Part shown: piece after piece, positions 1 to 12,395 of the stretch
Numbering within the stretch: position 1 is the first letter of the stretch
How the letters are laid out: each line of letters opens with the position of its first letter
From: Hericium rajendrae
Taxonomy: Eukaryota; Basidiomycota; Agaricomycetes; Russulales; Hericiaceae
NCBI GenBank assembly: GCA_033439255.1
Contig: CM065886.1
Location: 682,001 to 746,000 of the forward strand
DNA length: 64,000 nucleotides
Direction: 5' to 3'
Notes under the pieces: generated by a model
Database searches by the model: none
Told to the model about the DNA's origin: nothing
Seen by the model: only the letters and a program-made list of their open reading frames with translations
Made by a program: the position numbers and the translations under genes

Positions 1-428
1 TTGCAAAGTATGAGAAAGTGCAAAGGTCTCTTGCATCGCACTTGGTTGATCTTACTCAAGATCTTATCTTATCTTGCTGAACCACAAGCTTGGCCAAAAC
101 TCGGTCCCAACATTTTGACAAGGAAGTAGGAGGTAGAGATGGGCGAAACGACCGCGTCATATATTACGGCGAGTCGTGCATACAAGACCCTATATCAGAG
201 GCCGAAGGATACACACAGTCCTGCGGGGAGCATGTGCATGCTCACGAACGTCGATAGAGGTTGACCGTCGTTGACGGATATTGAAAAACCCACCTTTGCC
301 GTCCGAAGCAGACCCAGGTTGTGAGTCTCCGTAAGAAGGACAAACTACCATTTTTCCGTTGTTTACTCTAAGTAGCTTTGGGAGGAAGAAAGAAAGGCTC
401 TGTCTCTACACGTTATCCCGTGATTCTG
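1..428. other. Stretch without a supported gene
   Basis: I see no conserved coding sequence here. It lies downstream of the minus-strand gene ending at 429 and probably holds that gene's 3' untranslated region. Short open frames on both strands do not resemble known proteins. Confidence 0.5.
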
Positions 429-1912
429 TCATGGACAAAACAATTCCCAATCCCGGTACCATTCATCTTCCGGAGGGGCATCCCAGTCCCAGTCATCCGA
501 GGAGGAAGGAGATACGCCAGACAAGAACTTCCAAAGAACGAGATGATCCCTTTTTTCGCCAGTATCGTTAATCTGCTGGGTGCTCTTCGCGTTCCCCGCG
601 ACCTCACTGTCAGTACTGCTGACAGTTCCACTAATCTCTGTTGCTGACCTCGGCACATCGACAGGCAGCTGCGCTGAGTCCCGGACGGCTTTGTGAGACC
701 TGTCGATCTCGCTTGTACCCAGAAATGCCATATGCAGCTGTCGAGTTGAAATGTTCGCGCGGCCCCGACGCGAAATATGAAATACCACATCCAAAAGACT
801 ACGATCGATCGCCATGGTAAACCAATTCCTTCCTTCAATGCCTTCGGGCTGATATACTCGTACAAGGACTTCCACTCGCATGTCTAGCCTCGAGCCAGGC
901 CCATATTCCTGGTTCCTCTTCAAGCTTGGATCGGAAATCCAAAGATGGTTCCAGACCTGGAAACTGACTCGCTGCTGCCCACGTTCGGGGTTCAATATAA
1001 GATAGCGCCGTGCCTGCACAGTCCCAAGGCATGGCTTTTCCCGAAAGTAGAATACAAGAAACTCGTGCAGCAACTAGGATCGAAAGGCATCAGCATCCCG
1101 TTTCGAAGTAATACTCCTTCCAGTCGGACATACCTGCTCCGTTGCAACGAGTTCCCAAGGTAGAACCACGGTATGCCCTAATATATCTGTGAGCGTGATT
1201 GGCTTGTCCTCAGCACCCGGTTCCCCTTCCCAGAGGTAGCCCAACTTGTGGAGTAGATTTATGACGCAGCGATGGATCTCCCTGATGAGTACGTACGGCT
1301 CGCGGCTCTCCTCGCGGAAGTAGGCGACTGCATTGCTGACGCAGGCGACCTCAGCGTTGACGCTAGCCACCTGACTCCCGATGCGATTCATGCGATCCCT
1401 GTCGTTTCAGCACCAAACGTCAGTGGATGAGCACGCTCCATAAAAAAACACGAGGGTGCGAACCCTTGTGCGAGCGCAAGCAGCGTGTTGATCGCTTCGA
1501 TCTGCCCGGACAGTCTGCGTCGCAACACCAGCAGCTCCTCCTTCTTGAACAGAGTCCAGCCGATTCTCTGCCACGTATCGATCACCATCGCCCCAACAGA
1601 TCCTGCACCACGAGAGGCCATCCTCCGCATCGCAATCCGTTCGTTCATCTTGGCGATGATATCCAAGCAGATTCCCATCGCATGATATAGCGCATTCTCG
1701 ACCGATTGCGAGAGCCTATCCGAACCCGGAAGCGACATCGTTCTTTGTACTTCCGTGACCGTATAGACGATGGAGTCAAGCTCGAGAATGACATCTCGAA
1801 ATTCGGTGGAAGAGTCTTTGGTGTTGTAAAGCGCCTTCCTGACATGATCGGCGAGTTGAAGAAGGGTGATGATGTCCCCTAGCGAGCCAAAGGTGAAGGC
1901 AACGACGGACAT
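429..1912 (-). CDS. Fungal adaptor-type protein with C-terminal ubiquitin-like domain
   Basis: Three exons read 1912-1464, 1398-1134 and 1073-429, with GT-AG introns of 65 and 60 nt. Residues 1 to about 150 form a helical N-terminal domain with the signature FGSLGDI and a KEELLVLRRRLSGQIEAINT stretch. Two other genes in this window (20905-22119 and 41226-42333) share this domain and the position of the first intron. After a short linker the protein enters a ubiquitin-like domain, starting near ITLTDILGHTVVLPWEL and continuing through FLVFYFREKP. From memory this resembles the ULD_2-type ubiquitin-like domain of many Agaricomycete proteins, which often follows this kind of N-terminus. The C-terminus is acidic (DDWDWDAPPEDE). 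Biochemical function is unknown; a signalling or scaffold role is inference only. The start is the first ATG of the conserved N-terminal domain, matching the paralogues. Confidence 0.72.
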
Positions 1913-3642
1913 GATGTCTGGGAGGTGACTATGAAAATGGCGCGCAGAAGCTGAGATACGTTGGTGAGACCACGTTCTGCAAGAATGCCGCCCTGGTATA
2001 TAAGGATGTTATCTGGATGCCTCATGGTGTGCACAGGTCTCGTTCCGAAGAGCGCTCGCGAAGCTATGGAGACTTCCTGACCCTCATAACACGGATAGGA
2101 GCCGGCAAGGCGTGATGGCATGGATAAAAACTCCGACCGGAGTGCCGATTCAATAGAATGGGCTGCGAGCGAAGGCCCCAAAAAATGTCTTGTTTGAGGA
2201 TCAGCAGCAAATCCTTGACGGATCCTTGACGGTGGCGAAATTTTTTAAAGACAAGTGCAACTTCCTGGTAGCAAACCCTCCTTAACGGAAAAAGGTCAGT
2301 GGATAGACACCAAAGAGATGATCATTATGGACTTAGTCTTGCATCAAAAGGGTGTTCGTTACCTTTATCTAGCCTGAAAAGATAAGATACTGCCATAGAG
2401 CGATCCCTCTGGAGAGTCCGCGACAATGATCTGCCCCATTCATGGTGAATAGTGGAGAGGGAAATGAGAATAGGACACAGAGACATGGGTCGTTGACGCA
2501 GGTTGGCCCGGTGATGGCTTGGGTTGTGAGAACCTGGTCTGACTGATGTATTTTGACCGTCGTCAGCTCATCCGCTTCACGGCAGGAGCACAGCTAAAGC
2601 TATTAGGTCAATGCATATACACTCCGGCCTTCTTTTCGGCCGATAGAACAGACGTTCCGTGTATCATGGCGGGGTGAAGGTCAGACTTCTATAACATGGG
2701 CTTACTCAAGGTATGTAGACGAAGCGCGTGCGTTTTGAAGCATGATTCAGCGAACGATCCACTTGCAGATTGCGCGCTGAGTCGTCAATGAATTGTTGCT
2801 GCTAGTCTGAGCAGCCCGATTTCTGGATTCTGTCGCAGACACCGGCCATCTTAGCTTATGTCAGGACGGAGAAGAAACCAGCCAAGCTACGACTCACTCT
2901 CGAAGTCAAGCATTCTGACGTGTGCATCCCCTCCCCTGGAGTAGATTCCAGAGCCCACAAGTATTCATGTCCATGATGTCTTGGGCCGTTGGATCGAAAT
3001 ATATATCAAACAAAAACTGTAGGAACCTTTAATGCCCGTTGCTGAAATAAACGTTAATCCAACACAGCTGCATGAATGCCCAGAAAATCAGGAAATATCA
3101 TGATTGCCTGTTTTGGTTTGGAGATTTTGACTGCAACGATGCAAATCCATACGATGAAGACTATGCAGGATATACTGAGAAATAATCGACAAACCGCGAG
3201 ACCTATGTGGTATGTGCGAATACGAAATTGCAAGGGACGCCAACACGAGCGTTTTTGAGTCGGGATATAAGTTGTGGTCGAGATGCCTGGACCCATGACC
3301 GGTATGTGGAGCACGGATCCAGTCCTCGGCTGTGTGATGATACAGGTAAAAGTGAAAACCGTCCGTTATGAAGTGAGAGTCGACGCTGCAGAATATATGA
3401 GATATACAAAAAATCCAAATATGTACCTGGCAATGAACGGTCAGCACAATGTGAATAGGGCGCACCTGATGTAGAATCACTTACGATATAATTGAAGGAC
3501 ACGCAGAGAGTAGGACAGAAGACAAATGGTCAATCCAGAGATAGATGTCGTGAGAACACTTAGCAAGAGGATTCGCAGGCGCGAATGGCCTCTGGAGACG
3601 TCACCATCAAGTGGTTGCAGGCTATGATCCGGAATATATCAG
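1913..3642. other. Intergenic stretch, 1.7 kb
   Basis: The left part is the promoter side of the minus-strand gene starting at 1912. No conserved protein could be recognised. A minus-strand frame at 3314-3054 encodes one plausible membrane helix (CRLFLSISCIVFIVWICIVAV), but it has no upstream exons that I can join confidently and may be chance or a remnant. Confidence 0.4.
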
Positions 3643-5226
3643 TCACTTTTCTATCACAAGTAAAACAACCTTACCCTCAGGATCCGTCATCGTCGCGAGC
3701 TGGTCCATGACCTCATCCAGATCTACGAGTAGCTCCTTGTTCGGTGTGGCCATGATCTTGCCAAACACGTCGAGCTGCTCTGACAGCCTTTGCTCTTCCT
3801 CCGACTCGAGCTTCATCTTCGCGTCGACAAAGACGCGCCGCAACGGCGCGTTGACAAAGATCCGCCACTCCACAACACACCGCACGATGAGCGGCTCGCT
3901 ATCGCCGAGCACGAGGGTATTGAGTTCCGGGAGTGCGATCGGCGGGCGCCCGCCTTCGGGCGCGGGCTGTTTGTACTCCTCAATCGTGCGCGCCATGTAG
4001 CGTAGCAGCACGAGGTAGAAGATCGATGACTGGCACTGGTCAATGCAGAGCACAGTCAGATTTGGTAGCGCGTGCAGCATGAGCTCGAGCACATCGCCGG
4101 CGCAGGCAAGGCTCTCGATGCGGAGGCCCTCCAGACTGTGCAGGATCGGGCGCTCCGTGCCCGGGTAGGACGTAAGGAGCTGGCCGACAAGCGCCTCGTA
4201 CGTGCCCCAGCAATTTGGCAGGTTGAGCTCGAGACGCGTGACGTTTGGGGCGACGATGCTCGCAAGCAACTTTGTACTGAGCTCGGGTCCGATGTTGTGA
4301 AGCGCAAGCCGTTCGAGCGCGGGCAGCTCGACGGCGTCGCCCGACCAGTCTGCATGGCCATCAAAGGTGCGAATGCAAGAGAGCCAGATTGTCTCCAGCC
4401 CGGGCGAGCGCCCGAGGATAGCCATGAAGTCGGGGAATGTTATGGAGGGGATGTGGTATGGGTGATGTAATTTTAGGACCGTGAGAGCGCCGGTCACGGA
4501 GGGCCCGCACCAATGGGACGGGGCATTGCGGAGTGAGAGGTAGGAGATTTTGGGCATCTTGAAACTGAACGGGACGTCATCGTAGTCGAATGGCACCAGC
4601 CGGTCCTCTTCGCAACTGGTGGGCGCGGCGAGGCACAGATGCTCCAGCATTGGGGCGGATGTGCATGATGCGAAGGCAGTGAGGACATCCTGCATGACCT
4701 CCTGGTTGTCGACACGAATTAGCATGAGTTTCCAGCGATGCGCGTGACGAGCGAGAGCGGACATGGCGTCCCTGAGGGCCTCGCGACGATAATCCACGGG
4801 TCCGGCAAACGTAGTGTTGAAGTCGGCTTGCCGAAGATCCCATAGCGGTCTCCAGTCCAATCGAACCTCCAGCGGAACACGCTTTGAGCGCTTCAGCAAT
4901 GCATAGGTCTGTGCGACGACGTGCTCGTCGAAATGGACCACGGCGATGCGATTCCAGAGGAAAGGCATGCCTAGCGCAATCGACCTCCAGTACCTGCACA
5001 CCTGCGATATGACGACCTCCAGCCGCAGCGCGAATGGAACACCGGGGGCACGCCATGCAGGGTCGTCCTCGTAGGAGAAGATGAGCGAAAGGACCTCGAC
5101 TGGAAGCCTGTTGATCGGACATGTCTTCCGAATGCGCAGCTCCAGTATGCTATCTTCGCAACACTTTACTCCTCGTCGCCTCCAATCCTTTCCCTCCCGC
5201 AGTAAGCGTGTCCAGCGCAGCGCCAT
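3643..5226 (-). CDS. F-box / leucine-rich repeat protein
   Basis: A single uninterrupted frame of 527 residues. Residues about 36-90 form an F-box: INRLPVEVLSLIF, then ISQVCRYWRSIALGMPFLW, the usual Agaricomycete form in which CPINRLP opens the domain. The rest is a series of irregular leucine-rich segments (for example LEHLCLAAPT, ISYLSLRNAP, LERLALHNIG, VTRLELNLPN, LEGLRIESLA, LTVLCIDQCQ, LNTLVLGDSE). In the family, the F-box binds Skp1 of an SCF ubiquitin ligase and the leucine-rich part selects the target; the substrate here cannot be told. F-box genes of this type are strongly expanded in mushrooms. The start at 5226 is the first ATG of the frame, so an upstream exon cannot be excluded. 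Confidence 0.85.
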   Translation of the reverse strand: MALRWTRLLREGKDWRRRGVKCCEDSILELRIRKTCPINRLPVEVLSLIFSYEDDPAWRAPGVPFALRLEVVISQVCRYWRSIALGMPFLWNRIAVVHFDEHVVAQTYALLKRSKRVPLEVRLDWRPLWDLRQADFNTTFAGPVDYRREALRDAMSALARHAHRWKLMLIRVDNQEVMQDVLTAFASCTSAPMLEHLCLAAPTSCEEDRLVPFDYDDVPFSFKMPKISYLSLRNAPSHWCGPSVTGALTVLKLHHPYHIPSITFPDFMAILGRSPGLETIWLSCIRTFDGHADWSGDAVELPALERLALHNIGPELSTKLLASIVAPNVTRLELNLPNCWGTYEALVGQLLTSYPGTERPILHSLEGLRIESLACAGDVLELMLHALPNLTVLCIDQCQSSIFYLVLLRYMARTIEEYKQPAPEGGRPPIALPELNTLVLGDSEPLIVRCVVEWRIFVNAPLRRVFVDAKMKLESEEEQRLSEQLDVFGKIMATPNKELLVDLDEVMDQLATMTDPEGKVVLLVIEK

Positions 5227-6147
5227 AAGTGTTCAAACGCTCCTGATCCCGGGACAGCGACCAACTAAGATGACACGGGGCCCCATGTCGGCGAACATTA
5301 GCGTTGCAATATAATTGGACAAGAGACACACCAACTAGTTGCCGCCCACCGTCGCGGACGATGATATCGATGAATCTCGGGTCTTCGGAGTCGGGGCCAA
5401 TGTTACTTGCAACTCCGTCTCGAGGCCTTCGAGTCGCATACAACAACCAAAGCAGGCGCCAGTCCGACGCTTCATCAGCTTCAGGTGGGCCGTCTCGGTC
5501 CGGCCAAAATCGCATACCTGTCTGACTAAAGTCTGACTCAAACGTTGGACCAACGTCTATAAACAGCGGTAAACGCGTTCTTCGCGCGAAGTTCTGTCAG
5601 AACTCAGATAATTCGTCACGTAGAAGGGGAGACCGATTATGCTCATACATAGACAATCTGATATCAGACTACTGAAAACAGATACGTCAGTTCACAAGGT
5701 AATTGGGAATGAAACGAAGAAAGCATATAAGTACCGTCAGCTTCAGTCCGATTTTGTAGTCAATGACAAATTATGAGAGGGTCCCGGGGGGGGAAAGACT
5801 GAAAGAGGAGAACCCGATGGCCAGGTTTTTATAAGAAATACAGCAGATATTCATGACATCATGCACAGGTAGAGTCCATCCATAACAGGAGAAGGCACAT
5901 CCAAATGAGGGGAAGTCGCGGACAATGCACTTTCACATACTTTCTGACGTTCTCTTTCGAGTAGTTTATTGTGATTGACCACCAGTCCTACGCGTTCATA
6001 AAGGTATATTTCAAGATACATCGAATTCATATTTGTCGCGACAAAAATTGTCGTATTACCTGCACGCAAATCTCACCAACAGATTCCAAGTCATGGTTGC
6101 CGCAAGGATATCTACTAATCAGACTCTATGGATTCATGGCCTCATTA
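5227..6147. other. Intergenic stretch, 0.9 kb
   Basis: Contains the promoter side of the F-box gene (to the left) and the 3' side of the permease gene (to the right). I see no conserved gene, RNA or repeat. Confidence 0.5.
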
Positions 6148-8234
6148 TTACTGAGATCTTCCTCTAATTCTCCGCTCTACCTTCATCTCCACTACTCTGA
6201 AGGGAAAATACAGCAGTCCCGCTGTCACGAAGCCAGTGTATATACCAATGTCTCCAGTGCCGCTTTTCGCCAGAGGCCCTATATACCAGACTTGAGACAT
6301 ACTGGGCACGATGAGGCCTATCGATCCCACGAATGCCATAACGGCAGCAATACCGAGTGGCAGATGACTAGATTTGTTCCAGTCCTCTGGTATGTAGGTC
6401 GAGAAGTTGGCTCGACGGATGATGAAGTGCTCTGCAAAGACGATGGCAGCGAAGGACGCGGTCCAGTAGCCAATGATACCTGAAAATATTTTAGCACAGC
6501 GATCATTGGCTGCCTGTGAAACGCACTCAGAACATCGACGAGAGTATTGTAGAATCGCGTTGCGCCGATGATAGCAACGGGTATCAGACTGCAAAGTAAA
6601 CGGTCAGATCAAAAGAATGGCTGCGAAGGATTACTCACATCGCCGTGGATATGATCGCATAAAAGTATCGGGGTATCTTTGCAAAGAAAGGCGCGATCGA
6701 CATAGCGCTCGTACCAAATGAGTACATCGTAGGTGCGACAGCGCTCGGAATCGTCAAAGCAATGACGACAGTGAGAAACTTGCCAAAGCCCCCCGTCATG
6801 GCAAGAACCGATTCCAGCAGACCGCCGACATCACTGCCGTCACCCAAGCCCGCTTGCCAGGCAGGAACCAAAGGTGCCGCTGCCGCAAAGGCCGCTCCTA
6901 GCATGTGACCCGGCAACTGGGACGACGGTAAGTGACGCATTGAAGCTATGACAGGAAACATACGCTTGAACAAAAGAATCCGAGATAGACGTAAAGGAAT
7001 ATCCTCCAGCTACAGGTCGCGATGAATGTCAGTCAAAGTGAAAAGTCAGGGATGTCAGACCTTGAAGCATGGTGGGAGTGGTACACTCCATAATCGGGTG
7101 TCATAGTGCACCAGCTCATTACGCTAGATGCAACCACCGATGCAAAAGACAAGACCGCAGATGGTTCTGGCGGTGGGGCTGGAATATTGTGTATGTGTCT
7201 TGCCCCGACGCCGAGCATGACCAGGAAGGCTACCAGGTTCGGGAACCATGCGAACGTCTCGTACCTGTGAAAATGGTATATAAACAATGATGAGCAGATA
7301 TCGAGCACGTCACTGACCAGTGTAGAACTCTGTATCCACAGAAGGATACTACCAAGGAGATTACAGCGATGATAACGATTCCGACGGCATCGGTCAGATG
7401 CTCCGACACACTTGCGAGAGTTTGTCCGCCGACGATGACGTTCAGGATGAGGAAGCCTTGCAGCGAGAACACGTTCAGCACGCTTGGAACCATAGAGCCG
7501 TACAACCTGAAGAATTGGATCGTAAGCACAGTTGGGTTTGGATGAACGACGTGATTGCCGCACCCCCAGGAAAAGCGAGATTGAACCATAGCTCGGGTGC
7601 CAAGTTTTGGTCCAAACACTCCGCTGTGACCTGGATCAGCAGAGGTTACTTAGCGTAAATTAGGGGTGTCGTCGTACAAGTAGGCCGGTATCGCGCACGT
7701 GCTGACGGCGCAGATACGATTAGCGTGTGTAGAATTCAAAGAATAGAAGCTCCCTCTCACATCAAGTCAACAACCAGTATTGTCAGGAGGGACACGCGCA
7801 GATTAAGACCAAAGAATGCTGGCGCGACCGTCCCGGTGCTGAATCTTTATTTCTCGATGAGCCATCCTGTAACTCTAAAGGATTTGCAGATAGAGCAGAC
7901 CCACGTTAGCGCGTTGAAGTTCGCGGAGAACCACACAAGACCAAGTTGATAGATCCGTTTATCCGTCCTATCTTCTGGTGGAATAGGATCAATTCTAATA
8001 TATATGGTCGGTGACGGTTAGCAAGAAGGAAATAGGATGTTTGGATTGAACACACCCGTGCGTCTCGATTCCATATCGTGTCAAAAGCCCCGTGAATTTC
8101 TGGAATACCGTCAGGTCTTGGACGGAATCATCTTCGATAGGACTGCCGATGAACACATTTGTGCTTGCGTCCCGAGGATAAGGAGCATCCTCGAGATCCT
8201 TCAAGCTACGCTTGTCCTCGAGCATGGCGTTCAA
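6148..8234 (-). CDS. NCS1 purine/cytosine permease, copy A
   Basis: A multi-exon gene with about ten short exons. The protein starts with a hydrophilic N-terminus (MNAMLEDKRSLKDLED) and reaches the family signature YGIETHG joined by an intron to IDPIPPEDRTDKRIYQLG. Later exons give FSTGTVAPAFFGL, GTRAMVQSRFSWG, VLNVFSLQGFLILNVIVGGQ, WCTMTPDYGVY, QLPGHMLGAAFAA, IPSAVAPTMYSFGTSAM, GIIGYWTASFAAIVFAEHF and VPSMSQVWYIGPLA. These match the fungal Fcy2/FcyB branch of the NCS1 family, 12-helix proton symporters of the plasma membrane that import cytosine and purines. Copy B follows head-to-tail about 640 bp upstream. The last exon ends with a basic tail. Exact exon joins were checked only in parts; I saw no break. 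Confidence 0.88.
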
Positions 8235-8876
8235 CTTTAGAGGATGAAAAATAGCGGTGAACGCTATCTCACTGCTTCGAACACCTTATCTTCGCGTGGT
8301 TCGAACCATTCCGAGCTGTCCTTCGACATGGAAAAAGCTTATCTGAAAGCCAGTGAAGTGTGCACGAGACGGATAGAGGCGGACCTCTAGATAAGAAATT
8401 GACGCCGTGAAAGTCTCGAAATAATTGAGCCCATTTGATCACCTGTCAGTGGTTATATCTTGTCATTTCTCAGACGTCTTCGAGAAGAAGAAGCCGCTCG
8501 TCGGGTCTGCAGATGCAGAGTCACTATGAATCCAAATGAGGACGAATGGCCATACGCTCAACGCTGCTCAGAATTCATGTCGAGAACGCGTAAACGACAT
8601 GTTATCTATTAATTAAGAGGTGAGCAGGAGACGACGTGTTTGTCGAAGTATCATGAAAGGATAACCCACGGGGTTCAAGTCTTCGAGTCGTGTTGAAAAG
8701 TTGAAAAGGTGAAAAGGTTATTGAAGTTGATAGCTTCGAACTTCGCAAACATGAAAAAAGCTTCGCTCAGGCTGATTCTTGCACGGCCTACCCGCGCGTA
8801 AATCTTGCCTTCAAATCTTGCTCTGACGATATATCTTTTCCCTTACAACAACACGAAAAACCACCATCTCACTCAA
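8235..8876. other. Spacer between the two permease genes
   Basis: This 640-bp spacer should hold the promoter of permease copy A (left) and the 3' end of copy B (right). Apart from a cluster of GATA-type motifs near 8285-8395, I see nothing else in it. Confidence 0.5.
8285..8395 (-). promoter_or_regulatory. Cluster of GATA-factor motifs upstream of permease A
   Basis: Motifs CTTATC at 8285-8290 and 8338-8343 and GATAAG at 8390-8395, with a further GATA at 8372, lie 50-160 bp upstream of the start codon at 8234. Fungal nitrogen regulators of the AreA/Nit2 family bind HGATAR, often as clustered sites, and control purine transporters in ascomycetes. Regulation here is inference. Confidence 0.4.
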
Positions 8877-10988
8877 TCACGACTCCTCACCCCACCCTAT
8901 CCGTTTATCCACCTTTTTCTCCAGCAACCGCAACGGCACGTATACCACCACTGCGACCGCAAACCCCATATACACCCCAATATCGCCTGTGCCACTCGCG
9001 GCGATCGGGCCCGTGTACCACACCTGTGACATGCTCGGCACGATGATGCCGACGGACGATGCGAATGCGATGCACGCAGCGACGCCAAGCGGGAGGCGGC
9101 GCGCGGTGGCCCAGTCAGCTGGAGTGTAGCTTGACCAGCGGCAGCGCCGCACGAAGCAGTGGTCTGCGATGATGATGGCAGCGAAAGAGGCACTCCAGTA
9201 GCCGATGATACCTGTATTCTAGGATGATGAGGTTGGCCATGGGGAGAGAGGAGCAGAAGAAACCTTACTGAGGATGTCGACGAGCGTGTTGTAGAAGCGG
9301 GTCTGGCCGACGATAGCGACAGGTATAAGGCTGTGATGCATCATTAGACAAAGTACATTCCTAAGCCAGGAAAGGACCTACATGGCAGTAGAGATGATTG
9401 CGTATACATATCGGGGTATCTTTGCAAAGACAGGCGCCACCGCCATGGCACTCGTGCCGAATGAGTACATAGTCGGCGCGACAGCGCTAGGTATCATTAG
9501 AGCGATCACGACGGTGAGGAACTTCCCAAAGCCGCCGGACATCGCGAGCACGGCTTCGATCAGACCGCCAACGTTGCTGCCTTCGCCAAGGCCTGCCTGC
9601 CAGGCAGGCACGGCGGGGGCGCCGGCGGCGAACGCGGCACCGAGCATATGTCCTGGCAACTGATCCGCTGTTCAATCCTTGCAGGGATATTCGCATGTCG
9701 CTGGGTACTTATACTTAAGACGAAGAATCCAAGGTAAACATAGATGAAAATGCGCCAGCTATAACCAGAAATTATCCAAGATAACGGGAAATCGATATGA
9801 TTGCTGACGTTGGTGCGTCGGCATGGTAAACACCGTAGTCCGGTGTCATGGTGCACCATCTTAGCACACTGGAAACAACCACGGATGCATACGAAAGCAC
9901 CGCGGCGGGTTCCGGTGCTGGAACGGGAATATTTTGGATGTGCTTCGCCCCGGCTCCGAGGAGGACAAGAAACGCAACAAGGTTAGGGAACCAGGCGAAG
10001 CTCTCGTACCTTCGGCAGGACAATTAGTTCTGATCCCTATGTTTAGCAAGAGAAACCAACCAATGCAATACTCTGTATCCACAGAATGTCACTACCAATG
10101 AAATAATGGCAATGATGACGATGCCGACGGTATCCGTGAGATGATCAGAAACGGCGGCCAGCGTCTGTCCGCCGACGATGCAGTTCAAGATCAGGAAACC
10201 TTGCAACGAGAACACGTTGAGCAAGCTCGGGATCAGAGAGGCATAGAACCTGCAGAGACAAAGATCTTAGATCGTGTGACATATAATGCTCAAACACCCA
10301 CCCCCAAGAAAAGCGAGCCTGGACCATGGCACGAGTGCCCAATTTCGGTCCAAAGACTGCGCTTTAACCCCAATCCCATGAGAACAGTTAGGCTAGCCCG
10401 ATGAGAAACCGCGCACAAATATGCCGGGACTGAACACAGACTGTACAAAGCGATGACAGTCAGCGGACTAAAATTGCAGAAAGATAGTAAACTTCAAGCA
10501 CGTACGCGAGATCAACAACCAATATAATGATGAGGGAATCTGCCAAGCCAAGTCCAAAAAATGCTGGACCAGCCGTTCCCGTGCTGAAGCTGTAGAACCC
10601 TTCGTAAACATACTGCACAGGCATAAAACAATTTGTCGACTCACGTCAAAACATTCAGATTGACCGATAGCCATGCCAGAAACATTTGATAGAGACGTTT
10701 GTCGGTCCTTTGCTCCGCCGGAATGGGTTCGATCCTGCATGATCGGAGTCGAGTTAGTCAAGGCAAAGCTCAATTATTATAACGTCGAAAACGCGTCAAG
10801 CGTCGAACTGTCGGCACGTACCCATGAGTCTCTATACCATACTTCCATAGAAACCCCGTGAACCTCTGAGACCTCGTGAGCCGAACCGAAGAACTCTCTT
10901 CCGACTCCTTCGTGCCCTCATAGGCAATGTCATAGCCTGTCTCGAGCTCTCTCGAGGTGCGCTTCTCTTCCAGGCTCATAGGATCCAT
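8877..10988 (-). CDS. NCS1 purine/cytosine permease, copy B
   Basis: A head-to-tail paralogue of the 6148-8234 gene with the same exon layout. Recognisable parts in order: MDPMSLEEKRTSRELETG at the N-terminus, YGIETHG joined to IEPIPAEQRTDKRLYQM, LSVNLNVLT, FSTGTAGPAFFGLGLADS, GTRAMVQARFSWG, VFSLQGFLILNCIVGGQ, WCTMTPDYGVYHAD, GHMLGAAFAAGAPAVPAW, IPSAVAPTMYSFGTSAM, and a last exon with SMSQVWYTGPIAASGTG. The family imports purines and cytosine with protons. I chose the ATG at 10988 because it aligns with the start of copy A; an in-frame ATG at 11057 would add 23 residues. A large transposable element sits only about 170 bp upstream, so the native promoter is probably cut short. I saw no break in the coding exons. 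Confidence 0.86.
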
Positions 10989-11156
10989 GCCTCGCCTGGC
11001 GCTGCTAGCTGAACCTCTCGGTGTCGAGATGAAAGCAAAGGAGACAAGGGCACGCAATCAGCCCCGCGTTCATAGATAATAAGTAGGCCTGTTCGCCCCA
11101 TGATGTTGTCAGCGTCCGAAGAGTCTCAGGAAGTTTGTCGAGAGCAGGGCGCCTGA

Positions 11157-11159
11157 TCA
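11157..11159. repeat. Target-site duplication TCA, left
   Basis: TCA directly precedes the element's first base (CACTGGG) and is repeated directly after its last base at 20589-20591. A 3-bp duplication with CACT termini is the hallmark of CACTA/EnSpm-type insertion. Confidence 0.65.
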
Positions 11160-12395
11160 CACTGGGTGCAGATTTTAATAACTGGTGATGAGATACTGAG
11201 AAATTATCAAATACAAAGTATTACATTTTTTTTGATAACTGGCACCACAATATCAAAAAAACAACAGAAACTTCTTTTCAATAGTTAGAGCTTAACTATG
11301 AAATGAAAAGTTTGACTTTGATTCTCATAGTATCACAATATCAACACAATATTGAGCTCAATATATTGCACTGGCCTATGAAAGAGCTTTTTTAAATACT
11401 TTTTACAATTGCTTTACAACTTCAACATCATTTTTTTCTTAATAACAAATACAATGCTATACTAATACTAGGGCTAGATTATGATTAACAATATTACATA
11501 TATCATTTTGATACATATTATATAACTGAACATGAAAATTTAAAATAATCTTCAGCTATCATATTTGTACCTTTTCAATGTTTTCTCAATATCTGAATAT
11601 CAAGTATAACAAAAATCTTGAAAATTTATTTTAAACAAGCTATAAGAAGAATGTTGAAGATATTATAGCATAAATAAGACAATATTAAAATAAAAGTTGA
11701 AACATCATTTTAATACTGGTGACCAGTTATGAAGATAAAATTTTAAATTTTATACAAATTTTCAAGACAAAGTATCAGCATGAAATTGAAAACATATTAT
11801 GATGTTATTAAAAACAAATAAAAACTATATAAAGAAGAAATAAAAAGACATTCTAAGGATTATTAAAAATAAATTGAAAGATTAACAGAAGAATATTGAG
11901 ATTTAAAAGTGAAACATTATTATAAACTAAAATTGAAAGTACATTAAATCTCATTTACTGTTTAGACTCTATTATTTGCAACTTTATAGTATTATGTTCT
12001 GCAATTTTGTAGTGCTAAACTATATAATTTGATTACATTATATTTTACAATGCTATATTATATTGCAGTGCTACAAGATACACTATGGCAGTGCTATATT
12101 ATGTAGTGCAAAAATGCTGTATCATATAGTGCTACAGTTGTACAGTAATTCAATGTGCAATAATACATAATTGTTATCTTACAATACTACATCATACAGT
12201 CCTGCAATGTTAAATTGTACAGTCTTATAGTGCTGTTTTGTGCAGTGCTGCTGTGCCACTTTGTACAGTCCTGTAGTGCAGCTTTGTGCAGTCCTGCACT
12301 GCCACTTTGTGCAGTCCTGCACTGCAGCTTTGTGCAGTCCCGTAGTGCAGCTTTGCACAGTCCTGCACTGCCACTTTGCATAGTCTCACAGTCCT
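11160..12395 (+). repeat. Left terminal inverted arm
   Basis: The outer roughly 1 kb is AT-rich and unique; from about 12200 it consists of 23-bp repeats. The reverse complement matches 20588 down to about 19301 almost base for base, with a one-unit length difference in the repeat part. Confidence 0.85.

Noticed and set aside
1879-2181. A 100-codon minus-strand frame overlapping the start of the gene at 1912
   Set aside because: It reads out of frame with the conserved N-terminal domain and has no recognisable content; it is probably leader sequence.
4072-4470. A plus-strand frame inside the F-box gene
   Set aside because: Shadow of the minus-strand F-box/LRR coding sequence with no conserved content.
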